Source of the DNA: DASRCB01 sp035653295
GTDB lineage: Bacteria > Acidobacteriota > Terriglobia > Bryobacterales > Bryobacteraceae
Length of the DNA: 12,664 nt
NCBI GenBank assembly: GCA_035653295.1
Contig: DASRCB010000025.1
Coordinates: forward strand, 1-12,664
Direction of reading: 5' to 3'
The position numbers and the translations under genes were made by a program. Shown piece after piece: positions 1 through 7,476 of this stretch. The notes under the pieces are model-generated. The model was not told where the DNA came from, made no database searches, and saw nothing but the letters and a program-made list of their open reading frames with translations. Every line of letters starts with the position of its first letter. Within the stretch, counting starts at the first letter, position 1.

Positions 1-1
1 C

Positions 2-703
2 CTCCTCCCTGGCATTGCCATTCAGCGGTTCCTTCTCACAAAACCCATAATCCCCGCGCCCCGCGTCCTCATCGTCGCCCCGAACTCCTCCATCTCCACC
101 GCACTCGCCACCGCGCGCGCCGGCGACACCGTTTCCGTCGATTCCGGAACCTACAGGGAAGCTGTCACGCTGCGCGACGGCATCGACCTGATCGCGCGAC
201 ATCCGCAGCAGGCCATCATCGAAGGCCCGGTCACCGCCTCCGGCATTCGCCAGGCGCGCCTCGAAGGCTTCCAGCTCCATGGGCCGGTGCGCATCATGAA
301 CAGCGATGTGCTGCTCAGCCACGACACCATCAGCGGCTCTCCCGCCGCCGGGGTCGAATTCAGCGGCAACTCGCGTGGCGCGATTATAGGCTGCACCATC
401 GAACGGAACACTGGCCCTGGCATCGTGGTCGCCGATGCGGCCATGCCGTCCATCGAAAACAACGCCATTGCGAACAACGGAACGCAGCCCGCCGCGCTGC
501 GGCCCGGCCTGCTGGTGCGCTCGCAGCTTCGGCCGCAAATCGAAGGCAACGTTTTCGCCGGCAACGGCGCCGAGGCGATCTGGCTTTCCCAGGCCGACCC
601 GGTCGCCGCCGCGCGCAATTACTTCATTACGCCCCCCGCGCCGCTGCGCCGCCGCGCGCCTTCTCCGGTGCGCGTGATTCCGCCGGACAGAGGAAGTAAG
701 TGA
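2..703 (+). CDS. Right-handed parallel beta-helix protein, 5' end outside window
   Basis: The frame is open from the left edge to TGA at 701-703, giving 233 residues of a longer protein. An early stretch of the type 'STALATARAGDTVSVDSGTY' is the usual opening of a pectate-lyase/NosD-like beta-helix (a repeated 'generated by, gives rise to' pattern before the first coil). It is followed by coils with regularly spaced Asn/Gly turns (SGNSRGAIIGCTIERNTGPG, IENNAIANNG, IEGNVFAGNG). The tail is Pro/Arg-rich. Such domains are usually extracytoplasmic and bind or cleave polysaccharide, but I see no catalytic residues that settle this. Its stop overlaps the kinase start (GTGA), so it belongs to the cell-wall operon. 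In related bacteria such helices can be the extracellular part of a longer receptor or kinase. The missing N-terminus would decide whether that is so here. Confidence 0.75.
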   Translation, partial: LLPGIAIQRFLLTKPIIPAPRVLIVAPNSSISTALATARAGDTVSVDSGTYREAVTLRDGIDLIARHPQQAIIEGPVTASGIRQARLEGFQLHGPVRIMNSDVLLSHDTISGSPAAGVEFSGNSRGAIIGCTIERNTGPGIVVADAAMPSIENNAIANNGTQPAALRPGLLVRSQLRPQIEGNVFAGNGAEAIWLSQADPVAAARNYFITPPAPLRRRAPSPVRVIPPDRGSK

Positions 704-2631
704 ATCCGGGCGACCGCTACGGGCGTTACCGCATCATCCGCATGCTCGGCCGGGGCGCCATGGGCGAAGTGTATCTGGCCCGCGATGACGAGGCGCGCCG
801 CGAGGTCGCGGTCAAGATCGTCTACAAGGGACCCGAGCGCGAGGATCAGGAAGTCCTCGATGCCGAGCGCCTCGGCGCCGAGCTCCAGAAGCGCCTCAGC
901 GGGGTGGACGCGCGGGTCACGCCGGTCAACCGCTACGGCGAGATCAACGGCGATCTCTTCATCGAGATGGCCTACATCGAAGGTGAGGATCTCTCCGCCA
1001 TTCTCGCCCGCGGCCCCGCTAATCCCGGCCTTGCCGCAATGGTGGCGCGCGAGCTCTGCGAAATGCTGGAGAACCTGGGCTCGTTCACCACCACCATCGG
1101 CGATAAGCAGTTCGTCGGGGTCATTCACGGCGACCTCAAGCCGCGCAACATCCGTCTCAATTCGCAGAACCACGTCAAGGTTCTCGATTTTGGCATCGCC
1201 AAAGCGCTGTCGCAGACACGCCGCTACACCATGAACGTGTTCGCCAGCACGGCCTACTGCTCGCCGGAGCGGCTCGAAACGCAGAATATGGACGCGCAGT
1301 CGGACCTGTGGTCCGTCGGTGTCCTGCTTTACCAGATGCTCTCCGGCCGCCTCCCCTTCGACGAGCCCACCAAAGAGCGGCTGGAGCGGCGCATTCGGTC
1401 CAGCGAGCCGCCGCCTCCTCTTCCCGCCATCTGTCCCGAGCCGCTCCGCTTGATCGTAATGCGCATGCTGGCGCGCGATCCGGCGCGCAGATATCCGACA
1501 GCGCGGGAGGTGCGCGACGATATCGTTCGCTGGCAGCGCGGCGAGCCGATTGCCGAACCGCCGCCGTACGACGCCGATGCCACGGTCCGGACCACGGCGC
1601 CACTGGGCGATGAGGATGCCACAACGCGTTCGGCCGCGCCGGCGCCCGGCTCGGACGCCACGGCCCGCAGCCCTGAAGCGCCGCTCCGGCAGCCCGTTGC
1701 TGTCGGTGAGTCGACCGGCAGGTCGGCCGCGGGCATCTCCGTCATCCGCCGCCGGCGCGGACAGCGCCTGGTGAGCTGCATGGCCATCGTGGCCGTCGTC
1801 TGCGTGCTGCTGCTCGGCTACATGGCCTTCCAGTATCACGTCTGGAGCAACGCCCAGCAGCTCAAGACCGATCTCCAGGCCGAGCGGGTCAGCAATCTCG
1901 ACGACGCCTGGACGCGATACCAGAACATCTCCAAACACGCTTCCCTGCCCGGCACGTTGTGGGGCGCCCGCAGCGCGCTGAAGAAGCAGCTCATCGCCGC
2001 CGCCGACAGCACCATCAACGAGTATCGGAACGAGGATGCCCCCGCCGTCTATATCGGCCAGTGGCAGCAGGCGCGCAATCTGCTGTCGCGCGCCCTCGAG
2101 CTCGATCCCGATGACAACGCCGTCAAGGGCCGCCTCCGCCTTTGCGAAGGCCACATCGACCGTATCACCGCCGGCGGACTCCACGGTGTCGCGCGGCAGA
2201 AACGCCTGGGTGAGGCGGTCCAGAAATTCGAAGAGGCCGCCGCGCTGATGAGAAAATCGCCCGACCCTTACCTCGGTTTAGCTCGTATCTACTCCTATGA
2301 CCTCAACGATATGGACAAGGCGGAGGAGGCCCTGAGGAAGGCTGACGACTACGGCCATCCGGAAGGACGCCGCGAGCGCGCGCAGCTTGCCGACGGGTAT
2401 CGCAGGCTCGGCGACCGCGTCTGGCGCGAGTCGCGCGGGTTCACCCAGTCGCCGGATCAGGAGCGCAACTATCTCGAGGAAGCGCGGCGCGACTACGTCA
2501 AGGCGCAGGACCTCTACCAGCAGGCCGGCCTCTACGGCGACAGCGCGCGGAATCAGTTGCAGGCCATCCAGGGGCAGCAGCGCGTCGAGCAGCGCCTGAG
2601 TGCGATGCAGGGAGGCATAGCTACGCCGTGA
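700..2631 (+). CDS. Transmembrane Ser/Thr protein kinase (Hanks type) with TPR-like C-terminal half
   Basis: This 643-residue protein has a kinase domain at about residues 10-285: glycine loop GRGAMGEVY (17-25), ATP lysine K39 in AVKIV, catalytic loop HGDLKPRN with D145 and N150, DFG at 163-165 and SPE in the activation segment. The residue before the catalytic Asp is Gly rather than Arg, so it is a non-RD kinase. A Pro/Thr-rich linker (about 286-345) carries three 13-residue repeats. Basic residues (RRRRGQR) then precede one membrane helix (about 357-379). The remaining 260 residues should be extracytoplasmic and are helical with TPR-like segments (for example around 455-485, LSRALELDPDDNA). 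There are no PASTA repeats. The start is GTG, with GAGG at 690-693 six bases upstream, and it overlaps the preceding stop. As neighbour of the synthase and FHA genes it probably regulates wall synthesis (inference). Confidence 0.93.
   Translation: MNPGDRYGRYRIIRMLGRGAMGEVYLARDDEARREVAVKIVYKGPEREDQEVLDAERLGAELQKRLSGVDARVTPVNRYGEINGDLFIEMAYIEGEDLSAILARGPANPGLAAMVARELCEMLENLGSFTTTIGDKQFVGVIHGDLKPRNIRLNSQNHVKVLDFGIAKALSQTRRYTMNVFASTAYCSPERLETQNMDAQSDLWSVGVLLYQMLSGRLPFDEPTKERLERRIRSSEPPPPLPAICPEPLRLIVMRMLARDPARRYPTAREVRDDIVRWQRGEPIAEPPPYDADATVRTTAPLGDEDATTRSAAPAPGSDATARSPEAPLRQPVAVGESTGRSAAGISVIRRRRGQRLVSCMAIVAVVCVLLLGYMAFQYHVWSNAQQLKTDLQAERVSNLDDAWTRYQNISKHASLPGTLWGARSALKKQLIAAADSTINEYRNEDAPAVYIGQWQQARNLLSRALELDPDDNAVKGRLRLCEGHIDRITAGGLHGVARQKRLGEAVQKFEEAAALMRKSPDPYLGLARIYSYDLNDMDKAEEALRKADDYGHPEGRRERAQLADGYRRLGDRVWRESRGFTQSPDQERNYLEEARRDYVKAQDLYQQAGLYGDSARNQLQAIQGQQRVEQRLSAMQGGIATP
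1576..1692 (+). repeat. Three-copy 39-bp tandem repeat coding a Thr-containing linker
   Basis: Within the kinase linker the motif Asp-Ala-Thr-x-Arg-Thr/Ser recurs at residues 293, 306 and 319, exactly 13 residues (39 bases) apart: DATVRTTAP, DATTRSAAP and DATARSPEAP. The Thr and Arg are invariant while the surrounding DNA has diverged, which suggests selection on the peptide. It lies between the kinase domain and the membrane helix, so it is cytoplasmic. A role as phospho-acceptor sites for the kinase or docking sites for the downstream FHA protein is inference. Confidence 0.7.
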
Positions 2632-5600
2632 AGGTCTCGCGAGAGGAGATCGCCGCCCGCGCGGTCGAACGCCGCGCGCGAGAAGAAAGGGCGCGCACTG
2701 TGTCCCGCCGCGCGGAGCTGATCTGGCTCCTCATGGCTTCCGTCGTTGTGGCCTGCGGGTTGTATCTGGTGTACGCCGCCAAAACGCGCGCAGCCGCTGC
2801 TGATCAGAAGACCGCCCTCGATCTGAACACCCTCACCGGCCCGCAGCAGTTGATCCCGCTGCTGGGCATGATTCCCTCCCCCGCCGACCAGGAGTTCGTC
2901 GCCGATCGCATTTATGAAGCGATCCGCCGCGGCGAGCGCTTCGATAACGTCGGCGCCATCGCCCGCATCCGTGTTCACGAAGACGAACTGCGGCGCGGCC
3001 TCGATTCGTTCCCGAAACGCATGCAGGACGCGCGGCAACGGCAGGAGGCCCATCCCGGCCGAGCGCGCCCGCTCTCCATCGCACTCCTGACGCCCGCCGA
3101 ATTCAGCATCCTGAAGCCTGCGCTCCGCGTTCGTGGGCTGACCGCGTTCCGCCGATCCGTCATGATCTGGTGCGCCCTGTTCTTTCTGGGTTTCTACGCC
3201 GTACATCTGTTCTGGCGCGCTCGTGCATTCGCGGGCGACCAGCTGTTCCTCCCCATCATGCATCTGCTCGCCGGCGTCGGCCTGATCCTGATGATCAGCC
3301 TGCGCGACCCGCTGCGCGACACGCTCATGTTCAGCGACTTCGCGCAGGGCGTTATCGCTGGCTGCATCGGGCTGGCGCTGTTCAGCGTCATCGATTACGA
3401 GCGCCACTTCAGCCGCCTTAGCTTCGTACCGCTCGTGGCTGGGCTGCTGCTGGCCATAGCCCTTGGCGTGTTCGGCAGCGGGCCAGGCGGAAGCGACGCC
3501 CGGGTAAACCTGTTCTTCTTTCAGCCGGTGGAGATCATCCGCATCCTTTTCGTGCTCTTTCTTGCCGGGTACTTCGCGCAGAACTGGGACGCGCTGCGCC
3601 AGCTTCGGCAACGCCATGGCGCCCTGGTCGAGCGGGCCGGCCCTCTCAACGTTCCACGGCTCGATTACGTGCTGCCCGTGTTGGTGGGCGTGGCCCTTTC
3701 CATTGCTCTGTTTTTCTGGCTCAGCGATCTGGGACCGGCGCTGGTGATCGGCTGCCTGTTTCTCACCATGTACAGCATCGCCCGCAATCGCGTGCTGCTG
3801 GCCTCGGCGGGGCTGGCCGTCATCATTCTGGGATTCGTGGGCGGTTACGTGATCGGCTATCCGCATACCGTAACCGAGCGCGTGAAGATGTGGAAATCGC
3901 CCTGGGATAACACTGTTCGCGGCGGCGATCAGGTGGCCGATTCGCTGTGGGCGCTCTCCACCGGCGGGGCCACCGGCACGGGCTTCGGTCTCGGCGACCC
4001 GGAAACCGTGCCGGCCGCGCATACCGATCTCATCGTTTCCGCGCTGGGCGAGCAGGCGGGCTTCATCGGTATTCTCGCGCTCTACCTGCTGTACGCCGTC
4101 CTGCTGTACCGCAGCCTGCGCATCGCGCTCAGCGCTCCGGGAACATATTCGTTCTTTCTCGTAGTGGGCCTGGCGCTCATCGTCGCGTACCAGATCCTGC
4201 TCATCACCGGTGGACTGCTCGACCTGATTCCGTTATCCGGCGTGGTCTCTCCGTTTCTCAGCTACGGCCGCACCTCCATGGTGGCGAATTTCGTGCTCTT
4301 CGCGATGATTCTCTCGGTGTCGGCTCGCGCCAGGCGCCGCGATCAGGACGCGAACTTCGGCACGGCGACCACCGCGCTCATGGCCGTGCTCGGCGCCGCC
4401 GCGATCATCGTCATCGGGCGATTCGCGTGGGTGCAGATCGTCCGCGCCGACAACATCCTCGTGCGCGGCAGCCTGGTCATGCAGGCCGACGGCGTCCGCC
4501 GCTACGAATACAACCCCAGGCTGGTGGAGATCGCGCGGACCGTCCCGAAAGGGACCATTTTCGACCGTACCGGCCTGCCGTTGGCCACCAGCAATCGCGC
4601 GCTGCTGGAGCAGCATCGCGCCGATTACCAGAAGCTCGGCGTTTCGCTGGACCAAACCGCCCCGGCGCAGGACACGCGCTGGTATCCGCTGGGCGGCCCC
4701 ATGTTCTATCTGCTCGGCGATTCCCGCTCGCGGCTGAAGCAGGGAGCCACGAACACGGCCTTCCAGGAGAGCGCGTCGCGCATCCGACTCCAGGGCTATG
4801 ACGACGTCGCCGAGTTGGAGGAGAGCCGCGATCCGCAAACCGGCCGCATCACCGCGCGCGTGCGCCGCGATTACAGCGCCCTCATTCCGCTGCTGCGCCA
4901 TCGCTGGCAGCCGGACAATCCGCAGGTCAAGGCCATTTTGGCGCGCCCCCGCGATGTCCACATGTCCATCGACGCCGCCCTCCAGATGCGGGCCGCACAG
5001 ATTCTCCAAACCCATCTCATCAAGCTCGGTAAGCGGAAAGGCGCTGTGGTGGTGCTCGATCCCGACACCGGCAATCTGCTGGCGGCCGTCAGTTATCCAT
5101 GGCCGTCGACGTCGGAACTCGAGCCGCTCCAGAACAGCCCCACCGCTCCGATGCCTTCCGAAGACCTGCTCGATCGCGCGCGCTTCGGCCTGTATCCACC
5201 GGGGTCGTCCTTCAAGATCGTGACCGCGATCGCCGCGCTGCGCAAAGACCCGGCGCTGGCGCAGCAGCGATACGAATGCCTGCGCATGCCCGATGGCCGC
5301 ATCGGCAACATGGTCTGGCATCGCGAGATTCGCGACGACATCAAAGATACCCAGCCGCACGGTTCGGTGGACCTCCAGCGCGGCATCGTCGTCTCCTGTA
5401 ATGCATACTTCGCGCAGCTCGGGGCCAACAGCGTCGGCGCGGATATGCTTTACGATACGGCCTCGCGCCTGGGCATCGCCATCGCCCAGCCCAACACCGC
5501 GAAAAAGCTGCACGACTTCCTTCCGCAGGCTTCCTACGGTCAGGGCCAGGTGGTTGCCTCGCCATTTCAGATGGCGCGCGTTGCCGCCACGATCGCCGCC

Positions 5601-5966
5601 GGCGGCAAAGCTCCGCAGGGCCGCTGGATCGTCGATGAAACGAACGCCCGTGTGCGCCCGCCCGAGGCCCTGCTGGCTCCCTCGCTGGCGACGGAGATCG
5701 CGGGCTATATGCGCGGCGTGGTCACTTCCGGCACCGGGCGCGTGCTCTCGGGCTCGGCGATTCCCATCGCCGGTAAGACCGGCACGGCTGAGCTGGCGAA
5801 GCAGCCCTCGCACGCGTGGTTCATCGGCTTTGCGCCTTACGGCGGCAAGACAGGCCGGCAGATCGCCTTTGCCGTGCTGGTGGAAAACGGCGAATATGGT
5901 GGAACGGCGGCGGCCCCCATCGCCGGTGAGATCGTGGCCGCCGCGCGGCAGCTCGGGATCATATGA
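2628..5966 (+). CDS. Fused SEDS (RodA/FtsW) glycosyltransferase and class B penicillin-binding transpeptidase
   Basis: One 1112-residue chain carries both halves of a peptidoglycan synthase. Residues 1-200 are an extension: basic N-terminus, membrane helix (31-51), an extracytoplasmic part with a helix-hairpin-helix-like stretch, and a second helix (about 178-196). Residues 205-567 are the SEDS domain: QPxE at 299-302, SDLGPAL at 366-372, the WDN..GGDQ..DSLWALSTGG block (426-447), and HTD at 465-467, whose Asp is the equivalent of the essential RodA/FtsW Asp. It ends with SPFLSYGRTS, where the usual second Gly is Arg548. A short Arg-rich loop (566-571) and a helix (about 582-605) lead into the PBP: KGTIFDRTG (641-649), SSFK with Ser860 nucleophile and Lys863, SCN at 923-925, KTG at 1050-1052. 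All transpeptidase motifs are intact. The length roughly equals RodA plus a PbpA-type enzyme. GTG start with 4-base overlap; GGGAGG lies 12 bases upstream. Confidence 0.93.
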   Translation: MKVSREEIAARAVERRAREERARTVSRRAELIWLLMASVVVACGLYLVYAAKTRAAAADQKTALDLNTLTGPQQLIPLLGMIPSPADQEFVADRIYEAIRRGERFDNVGAIARIRVHEDELRRGLDSFPKRMQDARQRQEAHPGRARPLSIALLTPAEFSILKPALRVRGLTAFRRSVMIWCALFFLGFYAVHLFWRARAFAGDQLFLPIMHLLAGVGLILMISLRDPLRDTLMFSDFAQGVIAGCIGLALFSVIDYERHFSRLSFVPLVAGLLLAIALGVFGSGPGGSDARVNLFFFQPVEIIRILFVLFLAGYFAQNWDALRQLRQRHGALVERAGPLNVPRLDYVLPVLVGVALSIALFFWLSDLGPALVIGCLFLTMYSIARNRVLLASAGLAVIILGFVGGYVIGYPHTVTERVKMWKSPWDNTVRGGDQVADSLWALSTGGATGTGFGLGDPETVPAAHTDLIVSALGEQAGFIGILALYLLYAVLLYRSLRIALSAPGTYSFFLVVGLALIVAYQILLITGGLLDLIPLSGVVSPFLSYGRTSMVANFVLFAMILSVSARARRRDQDANFGTATTALMAVLGAAAIIVIGRFAWVQIVRADNILVRGSLVMQADGVRRYEYNPRLVEIARTVPKGTIFDRTGLPLATSNRALLEQHRADYQKLGVSLDQTAPAQDTRWYPLGGPMFYLLGDSRSRLKQGATNTAFQESASRIRLQGYDDVAELEESRDPQTGRITARVRRDYSALIPLLRHRWQPDNPQVKAILARPRDVHMSIDAALQMRAAQILQTHLIKLGKRKGAVVVLDPDTGNLLAAVSYPWPSTSELEPLQNSPTAPMPSEDLLDRARFGLYPPGSSFKIVTAIAALRKDPALAQQRYECLRMPDGRIGNMVWHREIRDDIKDTQPHGSVDLQRGIVVSCNAYFAQLGANSVGADMLYDTASRLGIAIAQPNTAKKLHDFLPQASYGQGQVVASPFQMARVAATIAAGGKAPQGRWIVDETNARVRPPEALLAPSLATEIAGYMRGVVTSGTGRVLSGSAIPIAGKTGTAELAKQPSHAWFIGFAPYGGKTGRQIAFAVLVENGEYGGTAAAPIAGEIVAAARQLGII

Positions 5967-6751
5967 AGTCACTCGATCAGTTGGACAAGTGGATTGCCGG
6001 TAAGGTCCGCGGCTGGACTTCGCGCGCTTCCGGACCCGCGCACTCGCGCGAGTTGCTCGAGATTCGGCGCGACATTCTCGAAGACGTGCGCGATCACATC
6101 GAGCCCGCGGGTGAAGGCCGGAGCATCTTTCCATTCGACAGCATTTCCATCCGCGTAGCCGGCGAGGATGCCGAGCGGGCGCGTTACCTCGAGGCTGCAT
6201 TCGGCGAAGACATGGACCATGAGATCCGTGAGCTGCTGGCCGAGGCCGGCTGCACCATCCCTGCCACGCTCGGCATCACGGTCGCGGCCATCGAAGACCC
6301 GGTTCTTGCGTTTTCCGAGCACCCGTTCGACGTCTATTACTCGCGCCGTGGCGCAGCGCCCGCCGCTGCCAAGCCGCCCACGCGCCCGGACGCGAAGCTC
6401 ACCCTCATCCGTGGCGAAGCGGAGCCTCGCGAACTCGCCATTTCCTCCAATCGCGTGAACCTCGGCCGTATGAAAGAGGTGATGGGCGACAAAGACGGCC
6501 TGCGCCGCCGCAACGATGTCGCCTTTGCCGATACCGAGACCACCGTCTCCCGCGAGCACGCCTATATTCGCTACGACACCGAGACCGGCCGTTTTCGCCT
6601 GTACGACTCGGGCAGCCAGCGCGGAACCAGCATCTTCCGCGAAGGCCGCCGGCTCGAAGTCCCGCGCGGCGCCGCGCACGGCGTGCAGTTGCACTCGGGC
6701 GACGAAATCAACCTCGGCGCCGCGCGCCTGCGCTTCGAGGTCGCGGAGTAG
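5963..6751 (+). CDS. FHA-domain protein with FhaA-like N-terminal region
   Basis: This is a 262-residue soluble protein with no signal peptide or membrane helix. Residues 147-260 form an FHA phosphothreonine-binding domain with its signature residues: Gly168-Arg169, Ser196-Arg-Glu-His-Ala (SREHA) and YDSGSQRGT (214-222). Residues 1-113 resemble in layout the DUF3662 region of actinobacterial FhaA: a short amphipathic start, a helix of the EIRRDILEDVRDHI kind, a strand (SIFPFDSISIRVA), then a helix ending in a strand before EDP. That match is made by eye and is less certain than the FHA call. A Pro/Ala linker joins the two parts. ATG overlaps the synthase stop (ATGA), so it is translationally coupled. 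It probably reads phosphorylation by the upstream kinase and links it to the synthase or a flippase, as FhaA does in mycobacteria (inference). It ends the operon, convergent with the next gene. Confidence 0.88.
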   Translation: MKSLDQLDKWIAGKVRGWTSRASGPAHSRELLEIRRDILEDVRDHIEPAGEGRSIFPFDSISIRVAGEDAERARYLEAAFGEDMDHEIRELLAEAGCTIPATLGITVAAIEDPVLAFSEHPFDVYYSRRGAAPAAAKPPTRPDAKLTLIRGEAEPRELAISSNRVNLGRMKEVMGDKDGLRRRNDVAFADTETTVSREHAYIRYDTETGRFRLYDSGSQRGTSIFREGRRLEVPRGAAHGVQLHSGDEINLGAARLRFEVAE

Positions 6752-6752
6752 A

Positions 6753-7421
6753 TCAGTGCAGAGTCTCGGCCCGATAGAGAAACGCCGTGTGCCTGACTAT
6801 TGCCGTCACCAGCGCCGCGGTCATGCCCGCGATGCCGATCACGCCGCCCACATCGAACAGCAGAAACGGCCGTCCGAAAATGAGCGCGATCGGATGAAAC
6901 ATCAGGGCAAAATTGCCGGCGATCAGCAGCAAGCGCAGTTCGGTCGGTCCGAAGAACGCCGCCGACAGCTCGAAGCGCCCCAGCGTGTAGGTCGCCAGAT
7001 ACGTCTCGATGCTCAGCAGAAACCACGCCACCAGCAGCCCCACCGCGACGCGCTCGCTCATGTAGCCCGACAGCGCCAGGCCGCCGAAGATGAACAGGCT
7101 GCCGCAGGCGTCGAGCACGTGATCGACGTAGAAGCCGTAACGCGGCCGCTGCTTCCCGCGCACTCGCGCCAGCGTGCCATCCAGGCTGTCGCCGAACCAG
7201 TTCAGCAGGAAGGCAACATTGGCCAGAACCAGCGCGCCCGTCCAGTGCCGCGACCACCAGTAGCACGCGCCAACGGCGAGCAGCGCCATGAACCCGAGCG
7301 CGGTCAGGTGATCGGAATTGACCCACGGCGGCAGCCGCTCCGCCATCCAGATCAGAGCTCGCTTCTCCACCGCCGCGAGCGCGCTGCGATGCTCGCGTTC
7401 AGCCTGCTGAAATCCGGCCAT
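6753..7421 (-). CDS. CDP-alcohol phosphatidyltransferase family membrane protein
   Basis: This 222-residue integral membrane protein transfers a phospho-alcohol from or onto a CDP-activated lipid, at the cytoplasmic face of the membrane. The family signature is complete: Asp78, Asp81-Gly82, Ala85-Arg86, Gly96, Asp100 and Asp104 (DSLDGTLAR...GFYVDHVLD). The Arg-to-Gly spacing is nine residues, one more than the textbook eight. Hydrophobic helices lie before (about 40-56, 60-76) and after the motif (about 105-200). The substrate alcohol cannot be told from sequence; phosphatidylglycerol-phosphate, cardiolipin or inositol-type products are all possible. The ATG has a strong GGAGG nine bases upstream (7431-7435 on the reverse strand) and its own predicted promoter. 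Its stop lies one base from the stop of the convergent FHA gene, with no room for a hairpin terminator between them. Confidence 0.88.
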   Translation of the reverse strand: MAGFQQAEREHRSALAAVEKRALIWMAERLPPWVNSDHLTALGFMALLAVGACYWWSRHWTGALVLANVAFLLNWFGDSLDGTLARVRGKQRPRYGFYVDHVLDACGSLFIFGGLALSGYMSERVAVGLLVAWFLLSIETYLATYTLGRFELSAAFFGPTELRLLLIAGNFALMFHPIALIFGRPFLLFDVGGVIGIAGMTAALVTAIVRHTAFLYRAETLH

Positions 7422-7430
7422 ACGGGGTCG

Positions 7431-7435
7431 CCTCC
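7431..7435 (-). promoter_or_regulatory. Shine-Dalgarno of the CDP-alcohol phosphatidyltransferase gene
   Basis: GGAGG on the reverse strand, nine bases before the ATG at 7421. It fixes this start and is the clearest ribosome-binding site in the window. Confidence 0.7.
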
Positions 7436-7442
7436 GCTGATG

Positions 7443-7476
7443 ATTAACAACAGTTAATTATTAGCACAGACTAACT
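7443..7476. promoter_or_regulatory. Operator-like cluster of inverted repeats
   Basis: A perfect inverted repeat ATTAAC-AACA-GTTAAT covers 7443-7458, over the predicted transcription start and the edge of the -10 box. Next to it, TTAG (7461-7464) pairs with CTAA (7471-7474), and AGTTA (7452-7456) pairs with TAACT (7472-7476). The arms share a TTAA/TTAG theme. The position is typical of repressor binding, but the regulator is unknown and none is encoded in the window. Confidence 0.4.

Noticed and set aside
619..2184. Open reading frame of 521 codons on the reverse strand
   Set aside because: Antisense to the kinase gene. No recognisable domain, and the frame follows from codon bias on the other strand.
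2553..4022. Open reading frame of 489 codons on the reverse strand
   Set aside because: Antisense to the SEDS half of the synthase. The composition (Gln/His/Glu/Arg-rich) is typical of a shadow frame.
4233..6200. Open reading frame of 655 codons on the reverse strand
   Set aside because: It lies antisense to the synthase gene, whose protein has full family motifs. The translation is low-complexity His/Arg/Gly-rich, as expected of a shadow frame in GC-rich DNA.
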